DNA of 64,000 nt from Pannonibacter phragmitetus DSM 14782 (GCF_000382365.1 NZ_KB908223.1:62001-126000); one strand, 5' to 3'. Shown: positions 43,800 to 53,005, numbered from the stretch's first letter. Notes: generated by a model not told the origin, from the letters alone. A program made the numbers and translations.

Positions 43800-45943
43800 A
43801 GCAGCCCGTCAGCCCGCTCACGCCGCTCATCGCCCTCAACACCGTGGTCCTCGACACCGAGACCACGGGGCTGGACGTGCGCTCAGACCGGGTGGTGCAG
43901 ATCGGGGCCGTCCGGCTCTATGGCCGGGAGATCCAGGACGAGGCGGTCTTCAACGTCATCATTGACCCGCAAATGCCGATCCCCGATGTGGCCCGGCGCA
44001 TTCATGGCCTTTCCGATGCGGATGTGTCCGGAAAGCCGGGCATTGCGGAGGTTCTGCCGCAGCTGGCGGCCTTCATCGGCGATGCCGTGGTGGTGGGTCA
44101 TTCCATCCATTTCGACCTTGCCATCCTGCGCCACGAGGCGGAACGGCACGGGATAAAATGGACCGAGCCCAAGGCGCTGGATGTGGCGCTGATGGTGGCA
44201 GGCCTCGACCGCGCCCTCATTGACACCTCGCTGGACAGCCTTGCCCTCAGTCTCGGCATTGCCGTCGAGGGCCGCCACACGGCGTTGGGCGATGCTATGG
44301 CGACAGCCCGTGTCTATGTGGGCCTGCAGAACCGCTTGCTGGCCAGCGGCATCCGCACGCTGGCGGAGGCGGAAAACCTCTGCCGCAAGCCGCAAAGCCT
44401 GATTGCCCGCCAGGAAGAAGCAGGCTGGTTCGACCGGCCGCGCGAGCAGCATGACTTCTCCCGCCTCGCCCTGAAGCAGGGCACCCAGCGGGCCATCGAC
44501 AGCTATCTCTACCGCAACCGGCTGGGGGACGTGATGAGCAGCCCGCCGATCTCGATCAGCGAGACTGCGGATCTTCACAGCGCCGCCCAGCTGATGGCGG
44601 CCTGCCACATCGGCTGCCTGATCGTGACGCGCGAAAGCGGAGAGCCGGGAATCCTGAGCGAGCGGGATGTGTTGCATGCGCTGGCGGCGCGCGGTTCGGA
44701 GGCGGGCAAGCTGAAGGTTGGCTCCCTGATGAGCTTTCCGGTGATCAGCGCCACGGCCGACACCTTCCTTTACCGCGCCCTCGGGCTGATGGCGCGCAAG
44801 AACCTGCGCTATCTCGGGGTGACCGATGACGGCGGCCGTCTCGCCGGCATTTTCACGCTGCGCACGCTTCTGCGCGAGCGGGCACTGGCAACGCTTACCG
44901 TGGGCGACGAAATCGCCATGGCCGGGCGCCCGCGCGATCTTGCGAAGGTGCAATCCGCCCTGCCCACACTGGCGACCGGGCTTCTCGCCGACGGGCAGGA
45001 TGCACGGCAGGTCTGCGCCATCATCTCGGCCGAAAACAAGGCCATGACCGCCCGTGCTGCCGAAATCGCCGAAGCCGAGCTGGAGGCTGCCGGGGCAGGC
45101 CCTGCCCCGGCAGCCTATGCCGTGCTGATGCTGGGCTCCGGCGGGCGCGGGGAAAGCATGCTGGCGCCCGATCAGGACAACGCGCTGCTGATTGCCGATG
45201 ATTACGCCGGAGATCTGACCTCGCCCGATGACTGGTTCAGCCGCTTCGCCACGCGGCTGAACGAGATCCTCGACCGGGCGGGCATTCCTTATTGCAAGGG
45301 CGGCGTGATGGCGCGCAACATCCAGTGGCGCCGCCGCCTCGGCGAATGGCAGCACCAGGTGGAGGAATGGGCCCGCAGCCCTTCCCCGCAGGCGCTGCTC
45401 AATGTGGATATTTTCTACGACTTCACGCCAGCCCATGTGTCCGGCAGCTCCGGGGCGCGGCTGGCGGAGACCCTGCGCCACTTTGCGGCGGATACCGCGC
45501 GCGGCTCGCTTGCACTGGTGCGGGCGCTGGGCGAAACCGCCGCCTCGCATGCCCCGCCGCTGGGCCTCTTCGGGCGCATCCGCAAGGACGATCAGGGCCG
45601 GGTTGACCTCAAGTCTGGCGGGCTTCTGCCCATCGTTGCCGGAGCCCGCGCGATTGCGCTGCGTCACGGCGTGACGGCCCTTTCAACGCCCGAACGCATC
45701 CTGCAGGCTGCACAGCACGCCGGACGCTCGCAGGCGGACGCCGAAATCCTCGCCAACATCCACGGCTTCCTCATCCGCCTGATCATCACCCAGCAGATCA
45801 ACGATCTGGAAGCGGGCATCGCGCCGGGCAACCGGGTGGAAGTTGCGCGCCTGAACCACCGGGATCAGGACGAGTTGCGCGAAGCCCTCGGACGCATCGA
45901 CCTCATCACCCACATGCTGCGCGACCTGCTGCAGGGGATCTGA
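43796..45943 (+). CDS. DnaQ-like exonuclease / CBS pair / DUF294 nucleotidyltransferase fusion
   Basis: A 715-residue multidomain protein. Residues ~15-185 form a DEDDh 3'-5' exonuclease: D20/E22 in VVLDTETTGLD, a middle aspartate in HSIHFDLAILRHE, and H-x-A-x2-D in HTALGDAMATARVY. Residues ~235-360 hold two CBS motifs (MSSPPISISETADLHSA and GSLMSFPVISATADTFLY). Residues ~430-570 are a DUF294-type nucleotidyltransferase with GSGGRGESMLAPDQDNALL, and the C-terminal DUF294_C helical part follows. The start is TTG, overlapping the previous stop. DUF294 proteins resemble GlnD/GlnE-type uridylyl- or adenylyltransferases, so regulation of the divergent symporter in response to a nucleotide is an inference. 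Confidence 0.85.
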   Translation: MKQPVSPLTPLIALNTVVLDTETTGLDVRSDRVVQIGAVRLYGREIQDEAVFNVIIDPQMPIPDVARRIHGLSDADVSGKPGIAEVLPQLAAFIGDAVVVGHSIHFDLAILRHEAERHGIKWTEPKALDVALMVAGLDRALIDTSLDSLALSLGIAVEGRHTALGDAMATARVYVGLQNRLLASGIRTLAEAENLCRKPQSLIARQEEAGWFDRPREQHDFSRLALKQGTQRAIDSYLYRNRLGDVMSSPPISISETADLHSAAQLMAACHIGCLIVTRESGEPGILSERDVLHALAARGSEAGKLKVGSLMSFPVISATADTFLYRALGLMARKNLRYLGVTDDGGRLAGIFTLRTLLRERALATLTVGDEIAMAGRPRDLAKVQSALPTLATGLLADGQDARQVCAIISAENKAMTARAAEIAEAELEAAGAGPAPAAYAVLMLGSGGRGESMLAPDQDNALLIADDYAGDLTSPDDWFSRFATRLNEILDRAGIPYCKGGVMARNIQWRRRLGEWQHQVEEWARSPSPQALLNVDIFYDFTPAHVSGSSGARLAETLRHFAADTARGSLALVRALGETAASHAPPLGLFGRIRKDDQGRVDLKSGGLLPIVAGARAIALRHGVTALSTPERILQAAQHAGRSQADAEILANIHGFLIRLIITQQINDLEAGIAPGNRVEVARLNHRDQDELREALGRIDLITHMLRDLLQGI

Positions 45944-46035
45944 GTTTGACAGCCGCTCAGGGCTCTGAAGAGAGGTGACGCCGGCATGGACCGCTGTCAT
46001 GCTGGCGAAACAGGACTCGGCTATTCGCGGCTCTC

Positions 46036-47268
46036 ATGAAAATCTCTCCCTCGACCCTTGGTCTGGGTGTTTCCATGACCATCGGTTACGGAACGCTCTA
46101 TTACTCCTTCTCCGTTCTGGCGCCCGAGATAGCCCGCTCGTTCCGCTGGACGGAAAGTTTCGTCTTTGCCATCTTCTCGGCCGGGCTGCTGGCCGGGGCC
46201 GTGTCCGCCCCCGTCATCGGCCGGATGATCGACCGATATGGTGCCCGCCCGGTGATGAGCCTCGGGTCTGTCTTTGCGGCACTGACTCTCGCCCTGATTT
46301 CCGTGATGGAAAACGCCTGGCAATTCATCGTCATCGCACTGCTCGCCGAATTCGTGGCCATTGCCGTGCAATATGATGCAGGCTTTGCCGCTCTTGCACA
46401 GCGTTATGGCCGCAATGCCCGGGCCGAAATCACTCTTGTCACCCTGATCGCGGGCTTTGCCTCCACCCTGTTCTGGCCGCTGCTGCAGTGGCTGCTGACG
46501 CTGATGAGTTGGCGGGAGGTCTATCTGGTGCTGGCCGCGATGAACCTCGTCATCGCACTGCCCATTCACCTGACCATGCCGAAGGGAAGACAGGGGCCGA
46601 AAGGAAGGCAGGGCCTGCCGGACAGGCCGGTGCCGCCGGCCTCATCTGCCTCTCCCCAGGCTCCGCAGGTCTTGCAGGCGGCACCTCCACGGCCGGGCGC
46701 CCGCCCGATGGTGCTTCTGGCCATCAGCTTTGCCAGCGGCGGCTTCGTCATGTCCGCCGTCGGAGCTGCCCTGCTGGTGCTGCTGGGGGACCTCGGCTTT
46801 GCAACGGCGACGGCCATCGCGGCGGCCAGTTGCATCGGCCCTTCGCAGGTGGCCGCCCGTTTGATTGAATATCTCCGGCGCAACCTGTTTTCACCGCCAG
46901 CGACCGCCATCATCGCCGCCTTCGCCCTGACGCTGGGGCTTGTGCTTCTGGCCGGAACCGTGTTCGCGCCGGCGCCAATCCTGCTCTTCGCCTTTGCCAT
47001 CACCTATGGTGCCGGTCAGGGCCTCACATCCATCGTCCGGGGCATGCTGCCACTGCATTATTTCGGGCCGGAAGGCTATGGCCGGCGCACCGGCACGCTC
47101 TCGGGCATCCGCATGGTTCTGTCCGCAGCAGCACCCTTCACAGTGATCGTTCTGAAGGAACAGCTTGGCACGTCCGCGGCCCTTGCCGCCCTCGTTCTGG
47201 CAGCGCTCATCTCCACAGTGTCGGTGCTGGCGCTGGTCCGCCTCATGGCGAAAGCCGAACCAATCTGA
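46036..47268 (+). CDS. MFS transporter
   Basis: A 410-residue carrier with about 12 hydrophobic segments. The MFS loop 2-3 motif appears as GRMIDRYGARPVM near residue 65. The central cytoplasmic loop (~185-225) is a Pro/Gly/Gln-rich linker with a short duplication (GRQGPK-GRQGLP), unusually low in complexity. The second half resembles monocarboxylate- or oxalate-type MFS members only loosely. It stands alone between the DUF294 fusion and the DUF4760 gene; substrate unknown. Confidence 0.82.
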   Translation: MKISPSTLGLGVSMTIGYGTLYYSFSVLAPEIARSFRWTESFVFAIFSAGLLAGAVSAPVIGRMIDRYGARPVMSLGSVFAALTLALISVMENAWQFIVIALLAEFVAIAVQYDAGFAALAQRYGRNARAEITLVTLIAGFASTLFWPLLQWLLTLMSWREVYLVLAAMNLVIALPIHLTMPKGRQGPKGRQGLPDRPVPPASSASPQAPQVLQAAPPRPGARPMVLLAISFASGGFVMSAVGAALLVLLGDLGFATATAIAAASCIGPSQVAARLIEYLRRNLFSPPATAIIAAFALTLGLVLLAGTVFAPAPILLFAFAITYGAGQGLTSIVRGMLPLHYFGPEGYGRRTGTLSGIRMVLSAAAPFTVIVLKEQLGTSAALAALVLAALISTVSVLALVRLMAKAEPI

Positions 47269-47362
47269 GGCAGAATCGCTGGACCGGTGTGAGGTTGATC
47301 AGTCATACGCTGCAGAATGTGCTGCAGGAGCTCCAAGCCGGGCGCATTCAGCGCACTTTGGC

Positions 47363-47908
47363 TCACCAACGGCGCAGGAGTCTCTTGTGCCAGACCTCCA
47401 CTTTGGGCTTTGGCGGCGGACTGAACTTGTTCTTGAGCAACTCGAACTCATGATAAAGTTCATCCTTTCCTGTGCTTTGACGAAGAGAATCAATAAAAGG
47501 CCACGCCAGTGTCCAGTAATGGATGGTCCCCTTCTCGAACCAAGCACGGTAAAGCCCCTCGTGAATGACACCAGAATTGATGCCAACTGCCAAAAGTTCA
47601 TAGTGATTCAAGCAACGACGGATCTGCTCTGCCTCATCCTCTGCCTGTTTGTCCTTCGCAGCATAGCGTTCAATATGTCCAGCTTTAGCAAGCTCGTTGA
47701 ACTTCTTCTGAGCTTCAAGCAGTTCCTTGTCACTTTCGGCTTGAAGAATGAAGCTCATGGTCGCCTGTTTGATCAGGACGTTCCTGTTGACCCATATGCT
47801 GATCAAGGAAGTCAGTATCGTAATGGCCCCCACCAGGAAAACGACAACGACACTGAGAAGTAGAAGACGAAGTTCATTCTCTCCAACAAGGCCAAGTAGC
47901 CAGTCCAT
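47363..47908 (-). CDS. DUF4760 family membrane-anchored protein
   Basis: A 181-residue protein. An N-terminal membrane anchor (LRLLLLSVVVVFLVGAITIL, extending to SIWV) is followed by a charged helical region with the DUF4760 pattern RRCLNHYELLAVGINSGVIHEGLYRAW. The base composition is visibly less GC-rich than in the neighbours, which suggests recent acquisition. I choose the ATG with GAGG five nt upstream; a GTG two codons earlier would overlap that site. An intrinsic-terminator-like hairpin (47923-47951) sits directly in front of the gene. Function unknown. Confidence 0.75.
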   Translation of the reverse strand: MDWLLGLVGENELRLLLLSVVVVFLVGAITILTSLISIWVNRNVLIKQATMSFILQAESDKELLEAQKKFNELAKAGHIERYAAKDKQAEDEAEQIRRCLNHYELLAVGINSGVIHEGLYRAWFEKGTIHYWTLAWPFIDSLRQSTGKDELYHEFELLKNKFSPPPKPKVEVWHKRLLRRW

Positions 47909-47922
47909 CAGCACCTCGACAC

Positions 47923-47951
47923 AAAAAAGCCATCCGTAAGGATGGCTTTTT
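47923..47951. terminator. Bidirectional hairpin in front of the DUF4760 gene
   Basis: GCCATCC-gtaa-GGATGGC is flanked by A6 on the left and T5 on the right, a symmetrical intrinsic terminator. It would end leftward transcription from the nitronate monooxygenase gene. Only 14 nt separate it from the DUF4760 start, so that gene either has a promoter overlapping the hairpin or is expressed by read-through (attenuation). Confidence 0.75.
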
Positions 47952-48181
47952 ATATCGCAAGTTGCAACATGGATGATCTGCAGATTTCAGCCAAGACCAC
48001 CCCAACCTTCACGAATGCTCATTTTACCTCCATATCCCCGAAGCCCGCTCATTGGCACGATCGTCAACCGTGCACACAAGCCTCAAGGCATGCTTCTACG
48101 TGCCCAACACATATGGGCTTATAGTCCAGAATTCAAGCTAACAAATGATTAAAGATCTGTATACGGAACTCGATCTGAAAC

Positions 48182-49108
48182 TCACAGGCAAATCATCCGC
48201 CTCGCTTCGTCATATTCGCGAATCAGCCGGGCCACGAGGTCCCCGGCAGGCAAAATGTCGTGGATGCCGCCAGCGCCCTGCCCGGCGGACCAGACGGTCT
48301 TCCAGGCCTTGGCTTCATGGTCGAGGTTCATCTTGCCTGCCTGCGGCAGGTTGTCGGGATCGAGCCCGGCGCGGATGATGCTGGGCTTGAGGAAGTTGGC
48401 ATTCACGCCACTAATGGCGGGGGTGTAGAGAATGTCGCTGGCATCGCTTTCCACGACCATGTTCTTGAAATCAGGCTCGATCGTCGCCTCCTGCGTCGCC
48501 AGAAAGCGGGTGCCGAGATAGGCCATGTCGGCGCCCATGGCACGGGCCGCCAGCACCTGCGCGCCGGTGTTTATGGCACCCGCCAGCACCAGCGTGCCGG
48601 ACCAGACCGAGCGGATTTCGGAAATCAGCGCGAAGGGGTTGAGCGTGCCTGCATGGCCGCCCGCACCGCAGGCGACCGCGATGATGCCATCCACCCCGGC
48701 CGCCGCCGCCTTTTCCGCGTGGCTGGCGTTGATCACGTCATGGAAGACGAGCCCGCCATAGGAATGCACCGCATCCACCACGTCCTTCACCGCCCCCAGC
48801 GAGGTAATGACCAGCGGCACCTTGTGCTCCACCGTCTTCGCCAGATCCGCTTCGACGCGGGAATTGGAGCGGTGGACGATGAGGTTGATGCCGAAGGGCG
48901 CAGCGCCTTCGACGCCGTCGAGCCGTGAGGCAATCTCATCGAGCCAGGCGGCATAGCCTTCCGTCGTGCGCTGGTTCAGCGCCGGAAACGTGCCGATCAT
49001 GCCGCCCTTGCAGGTTTCCACCACCAGATCGGGGCCGGACGCCAGGAACATGGGCGAGGCAATCGCCGGGATCTTGAGACGGCCCTGGAGACTTGCGGGC
49101 AACGGCAT
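48182..49108 (-). CDS. Nitronate monooxygenase (2-nitropropane dioxygenase family)
   Basis: A 308-residue FMN enzyme of TIM-barrel type that oxidises alkyl nitronates. Blocks seen are PAIASPMFLASGPDLVVETCKGG, the FMN-binding region VDGIIAVACGAGGHAG and GADMAYLGTRFLATQEA. Length fits the family. It is monocistronic, with nagA ending 68 nt upstream on the same strand. A detoxification role is inferred from the family; some members have other substrates. Confidence 0.87.
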   Translation of the reverse strand: MPLPASLQGRLKIPAIASPMFLASGPDLVVETCKGGMIGTFPALNQRTTEGYAAWLDEIASRLDGVEGAAPFGINLIVHRSNSRVEADLAKTVEHKVPLVITSLGAVKDVVDAVHSYGGLVFHDVINASHAEKAAAAGVDGIIAVACGAGGHAGTLNPFALISEIRSVWSGTLVLAGAINTGAQVLAARAMGADMAYLGTRFLATQEATIEPDFKNMVVESDASDILYTPAISGVNANFLKPSIIRAGLDPDNLPQAGKMNLDHEAKAWKTVWSAGQGAGGIHDILPAGDLVARLIREYDEARRMICL

Positions 49109-49176
49109 GGCAGCACCTTTCGCATCGGATGGGAGAGCGAGAGTGCTGCGGATTTCCGTTTACGTCAAGGGAATGA

Positions 49177-50340
49177 CTAGACCTCTCCATACTCCTTTTG
49201 GAGGAGTTCACCGCCATGCCAGACCGCCGCGAGAGTGAGGCTATCCGTCAGATGCAAGACATCAGCCCGGCGGCCTGCCGCAAGCGCGCCATGGCTGTTG
49301 CCGAGCCCAGCCACTTTTGCCGGACGGCTCGTGACCATGGCAAGCAGCGTCTCAAGCGGCAAGTCTGTGTGCCCCTTGAGATATCGCAGCGCCTGCGGCA
49401 GGCTGACATCGGCGCCAGCCAGCGTGCCGTCTTCCAGCGTCAGCCGGCCTTCGCGGCGCAGGATCTTCCGCCCGCCAAGGGTGAATCCATCAAGATCCGT
49501 TCCCGCCACGGCCATGGCGTCGGTCACCAGAAACAGCCCCTCATCGCGCTTTGCCGCAAAGGCAATGCGCAGGGCTGGCGCGCTGACGTGAATGCCATCG
49601 GCGATGATCCCCGCCGCCACTGGCCGGTCCAGCACGGCCCCCACCAGCCCCGGCGCCCGGTTGCCGAGCTGGCTCATGGCATTGAACAGGTGCGTGGCGC
49701 AGGTGACGCCGTGGTCAAAAGCCGCCAGCGCCGTCTCATAGGCACAATCGCTGTGGCCTATGCTGAGGATGGCGCCCGCTTCCTTCAGCCGCGCGATCTG
49801 GTCCATGCGCACCGCTTCCGGTGCAACCGTGATCATCAGCACCGGCAGATGGCGGGCGGCATCGCACAGAAACTCAAGGTCGGCGTCATCCATGGGGCGG
49901 ATCAGCGCAGCGTCATGAGCGCCCTTGCGCCGCACATCGAGATGCGGGCCTTCCAGATGCAGGCCGAGAAACCCCGGCAGTTGCTTGCGCGCCGCCCGGA
50001 TGCCGGTTTCGATCACCGCCCGTGTGGCTTCCCGCGTGTCCGTGATCAGCGTCGGCAGCAGGCCCGCAGTGCCCAGATGGCGGTGGGCATCGAGAATGCG
50101 GGTAAGCTTGCCCTCGTCCACAGAGCCATTCAGCATCAACCCGCCGCCGCCATTGACCTGCAGATCGAGGAAGCCGGGGGACAGGATACCGCCGGGCATT
50201 TCCACATGGGAGCCATCCAGCGCCCGCGCTTCCGCCTCCGGCGCCAGCGCCTCGATTGTTTCACCGGAAAGGACAAGGCTCATCCCCTCCCGCAGGCGGG
50301 TGCCGTCAAAAATCCGGGCGCCGTGAAGAACTGTCCGCAT
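49177..50340 (-). CDS. nagA: N-acetylglucosamine-6-phosphate deacetylase
   Basis: A 387-residue metal-dependent amidohydrolase that removes the acetyl group from GlcNAc-6-phosphate. The blocks PGFLDLQVNGGGG, GLHLEGPHLD (metal glutamate), IGHSDCAYETALAAFDHG, ATHLFNAMSQLGNRAPG and LVTDAMAVAGTD are all present in order. Its ATG coincides with the last base of the SIS gene's stop region (50340), so the genes are coupled. It is the last step encoded in the amino-sugar operon badF-gntR-SIS-nagA. Confidence 0.93.
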   Translation of the reverse strand: MRTVLHGARIFDGTRLREGMSLVLSGETIEALAPEAEARALDGSHVEMPGGILSPGFLDLQVNGGGGLMLNGSVDEGKLTRILDAHRHLGTAGLLPTLITDTREATRAVIETGIRAARKQLPGFLGLHLEGPHLDVRRKGAHDAALIRPMDDADLEFLCDAARHLPVLMITVAPEAVRMDQIARLKEAGAILSIGHSDCAYETALAAFDHGVTCATHLFNAMSQLGNRAPGLVGAVLDRPVAAGIIADGIHVSAPALRIAFAAKRDEGLFLVTDAMAVAGTDLDGFTLGGRKILRREGRLTLEDGTLAGADVSLPQALRYLKGHTDLPLETLLAMVTSRPAKVAGLGNSHGALAAGRRADVLHLTDSLTLAAVWHGGELLQKEYGEV

Positions 50341-51371
50341 CAGTGCGTTTCCGTGACCTTGTTGAGATGGGGCGGCACATCCGGATTGAAGCCGCGCCGG
50401 AGGGCAAAGCCTTCCACAAACCGGTAGAAGGCAGCGATCTGCAGCAGCGGCGCTGTCAGCGGATGCACGCCGTCCAGAACCGGCAGGCGGTTGCAGCCAG
50501 GCGCATCAAAGCCGGTTGCGAACACATCCGCCCCCTGCCCCGCCAGCCGCTCCGCCGTCGCCCGCGCGTGGGGAAGCGCGGCATCATCCACACCAAGCGC
50601 CAGCACCGGGAAGCGGCCGCTGGCAATCGCCGCCGGGCCATGCAAAACCTCGGCAGAGCTGTAGGCTTCGGCGTGAAGGCCGGAGGTTTCCTTGAACTTG
50701 AGCGCCATTTCATTGGCAATGGCAAGGAGAGGCCCGCGCCCCAGAACATAAAGCGATTGCGCCCGCACCAGACGGTCGGACAGGGGCGTCCAGTCCAGAT
50801 GCAGCGCGGCGGCTAATTGCTCCGGCAGGCGAGCGACTGCCTCGCGCAGCGCGGTATCTCTCTGCCATTCGGCCAGAAGCGCGAGACCGGCCAGAACGGA
50901 AGTGACATAGGTCTTGGTGGCGGCCACGCTCTTCTCCGGCCCGGCGCAGATCGCAAGGGAATGATCCGCCGTCTCCGCCATGGGCGAGGCAGCATTGTTG
51001 GTGATGGCGATGGTCAGCGCCCCGCCCTCGCCCGCCCGACGCAGCATCTCGACGATATCCGGGCTGCGGCCAGACTGGGAAATGCCGATGGCAGCCGCGC
51101 CCTTCAGACGCAAGGTGCGGCCATAGATGGACGCGATGGATGGCCCGACCGAGGCCACCGCCAGCCCAGCCTGCAGTTCCACCGCATATTTGAGGTAGGA
51201 AGCGGCGTGATCGGATGAGCCGCGCGCCACGGTGACGAGAAAAGCCGGATCGCGCCCGAGCAGCGCCGCCGCAGCCGCTGCAATGCTGTCACGGGCTTCA
51301 CGCAGGAAACGCTCGGCGGCTACGGGAATTTCGGCGACCTCGCGGGCCATGTGGGTCGTGCTGGTCATCAT
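50340..51371 (-). CDS. SIS-domain protein, glucosamine-6-phosphate deaminase type (NagB-II)
   Basis: A 343-residue protein with two sugar-isomerase (SIS) domains and no glutaminase domain. Block one is ARGSSDHAASYLKYAVE, with GISQSGRSPDIVEML following; block two is VLGRGPLLAIANEMALKFKETSGLHAEAYSSAEVLHGP. This is the pattern of NagB-II-type deaminases that replace NagB in many proteobacteria and convert glucosamine-6-phosphate to fructose-6-phosphate. It overlaps the GntR gene by 4 nt and joins nagA. Confidence 0.88.
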   Translation of the reverse strand: MMTSTTHMAREVAEIPVAAERFLREARDSIAAAAAALLGRDPAFLVTVARGSSDHAASYLKYAVELQAGLAVASVGPSIASIYGRTLRLKGAAAIGISQSGRSPDIVEMLRRAGEGGALTIAITNNAASPMAETADHSLAICAGPEKSVAATKTYVTSVLAGLALLAEWQRDTALREAVARLPEQLAAALHLDWTPLSDRLVRAQSLYVLGRGPLLAIANEMALKFKETSGLHAEAYSSAEVLHGPAAIASGRFPVLALGVDDAALPHARATAERLAGQGADVFATGFDAPGCNRLPVLDGVHPLTAPLLQIAAFYRFVEGFALRRGFNPDVPPHLNKVTETH

Positions 51372-52108
51372 GCGTCTCCCGCCTTCAGTTCAACGGCAAA
51401 ATCATAGGAATCGCCCCGGAACAGGGAGCGGGTGAATTCCACCGCCTTGCCGCCGGGCAAATAGGCCACGCGCTCGATCTTCAGTCCTGCAGCGCCAGGC
51501 GCCATCTGCAACAGGTCAGCCTCGGCCGCCGTCAGGTTCACCGCCGACATGCGCTGCACGGCACGGACGGGCAGAAGATCGCGGGCGCGCAAGTAAGCAT
51601 AGAGCGAACCGCCCATGGCTGACGGGTCCGGCAGGACTTCGGCGGAGAGAACCGATCGCTCCAGCGCCATCGGCATGCCGCCGGACCAGCGCACGCGCTC
51701 GATCCGCGCCACCTGCTCCGCCGCGCCCAGCCCCAGCGCCATCATCTCTTCGGGCGCTGCCGGGCCGGTTGCGGCGGAGAGGATCTGCGAGCTGGAATCG
51801 CGCCCGCGCCGGGCCATGTCGGCGGAAAAGGATGTGAGCTGCGACAGGCCCAGCTCGAACCGCTCCACCGGACGGGCGACATAGGTGCCCGAGCCGCGCC
51901 GCTGCACCAGGAGCCCCTGACGCACCAGATCAGCAATGGCACGGCGCACGGTGACGCGGCTAAGGCCGGTGCGCACCGCAATTTCCCGCTCTGCCGGCAA
52001 GCTGTCACCGGGCTTCAGCCTGCCCTCCCGGATTGCCGCCTCAATCCGCCCCTGCAACACCGCGTAGAGCGGCCCCGCTCCGGCAACGGGTGAGAAGACG
52101 TCATCCAT
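51368..52108 (-). CDS. nagQ: GntR/HutC-family regulator of amino-sugar use (NagQ-like)
   Basis: A 246-residue regulator. The winged helix is LYAVLQGRIEAAIREGRLKPGDSLPAEREIAVRTGLSRVTVRRAI (given here only for its span, residues 14-58), with the GntR signature LPSE-like block LPAERE. The C-terminal UTRA domain spans ~90-240. I chose the ATG of MDDVFSPV; the frame is open further upstream but that part only overlaps the kinase gene. A tandem TGGTNTT site typical of NagQ lies before the operon (53006-53023), supporting the name. Confidence 0.82.
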   Translation of the reverse strand: MDDVFSPVAGAGPLYAVLQGRIEAAIREGRLKPGDSLPAEREIAVRTGLSRVTVRRAIADLVRQGLLVQRRGSGTYVARPVERFELGLSQLTSFSADMARRGRDSSSQILSAATGPAAPEEMMALGLGAAEQVARIERVRWSGGMPMALERSVLSAEVLPDPSAMGGSLYAYLRARDLLPVRAVQRMSAVNLTAAEADLLQMAPGAAGLKIERVAYLPGGKAVEFTRSLFRGDSYDFAVELKAGDA

Positions 52109-52973
52109 GTGCCGCCAGATCCTCTGACGCCATCCACATGGCCCCATCCAGCGCCGAGCCCAAAGGTTCGGCCTGCGGCCATTCACTCGCCAGCGCCGCT
52201 GCATAGGTGGACCCAAGTCCGCCAAGGAACACCACAGGCACCTCGCCGCCCCGCTGCAACAGGGCAATCGCGGCGCGGACCTCCGCCACACCGGCCGCCA
52301 GCACAGCCTCAGCCGCCGGGTCCCCCGCCCGTGCTGCGGTGAGGATGAGAGGCACCAGCGCCGCAAATTCGTCCGGGCGCGTTGAGGGCGCGTTGCGGAC
52401 AATCGCCTGCGCCCCGCCGCCATGTTCCAGAATGTCCCGCAGGAAGGGCGTGATGAGGTGGAAGCCGTCGATGGCCTTCAGCGCCCGCAGCACCGCATGG
52501 CGGCCGAGCCAGGAGCCGCCGCCCTCGTCGCCCATCACGTAAAAGCCCCAGCCGCCCACCTGCCGGATGACGCCCTGCCGCTGTACGGCGAAGATGGAGC
52601 CGGTGCCGATGGCCGCCAGAATGCCGTCGCCGCCCCTGAGAGCGCCCCTTATCGCGGCAATGCCGTCATTGACGACGCGGACGGTCGTGAAGGGCAGCCG
52701 CTCGCGCAGGGCATCCGCTGCCGCAGGCACACCGCCCCCGGCAACGCCAAGCACGGCACAGACCGGCAGCGGCGCCTCTGCATCCATCACACTCTGGCCA
52801 AGCACAGGTGCCAACAACGTGTCAGCAGCCGCCAGAATGTTGGCGCGGGCCTGTTCCGGATTGCTAACGATATTGGCAGGCCCGCCGGAGACTTCCCCCA
52901 GCACCGTGCCATCTGCCGCCGCCAGCCGCACCCGGCACCCGGTTCCGCCCCCATCCACGCCCAGAAGATACAT
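52101..52973 (-). CDS. BadF/BadG-type ATPase, N-acetylglucosamine kinase
   Basis: A 290-residue ATPase of the ASKHA fold. The phosphate-1 loop is LLGVDGGGTGCRVRLA at the start, phosphate-2 is ILAAIGTGSIF, and the adenosine region is VVFLGGLGSTY. WGFYVMGDEGGGSWLGRHA is typical of BadF-type GlcNAc/glucosamine kinases. GGAG precedes the ATG at 52973. It is the first gene of the operon, and its 3' end overlaps the GntR start by 8 nt. The kinase supplies the GlcNAc-6-phosphate for NagA. Confidence 0.87.
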   Translation of the reverse strand: MYLLGVDGGGTGCRVRLAAADGTVLGEVSGGPANIVSNPEQARANILAAADTLLAPVLGQSVMDAEAPLPVCAVLGVAGGGVPAAADALRERLPFTTVRVVNDGIAAIRGALRGGDGILAAIGTGSIFAVQRQGVIRQVGGWGFYVMGDEGGGSWLGRHAVLRALKAIDGFHLITPFLRDILEHGGGAQAIVRNAPSTRPDEFAALVPLILTAARAGDPAAEAVLAAGVAEVRAAIALLQRGGEVPVVFLGGLGSTYAAALASEWPQAEPLGSALDGAMWMASEDLAAHG

Positions 52974-53005
52974 GCTGCCGTCTCCAGATTTGATGAACTG
53001 GAGAT

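Noticed and set aside
43883-45667. Long leftward open frame (594 codons) opposite the exonuclease-CBS-DUF294 gene
   Set aside because: Same antisense effect; the rightward frame has complete catalytic motifs.
47942-48124. 60-codon rightward open frame after the bidirectional hairpin
   Set aside because: It starts inside the terminator stem, has no ribosome site and no recognisable family.
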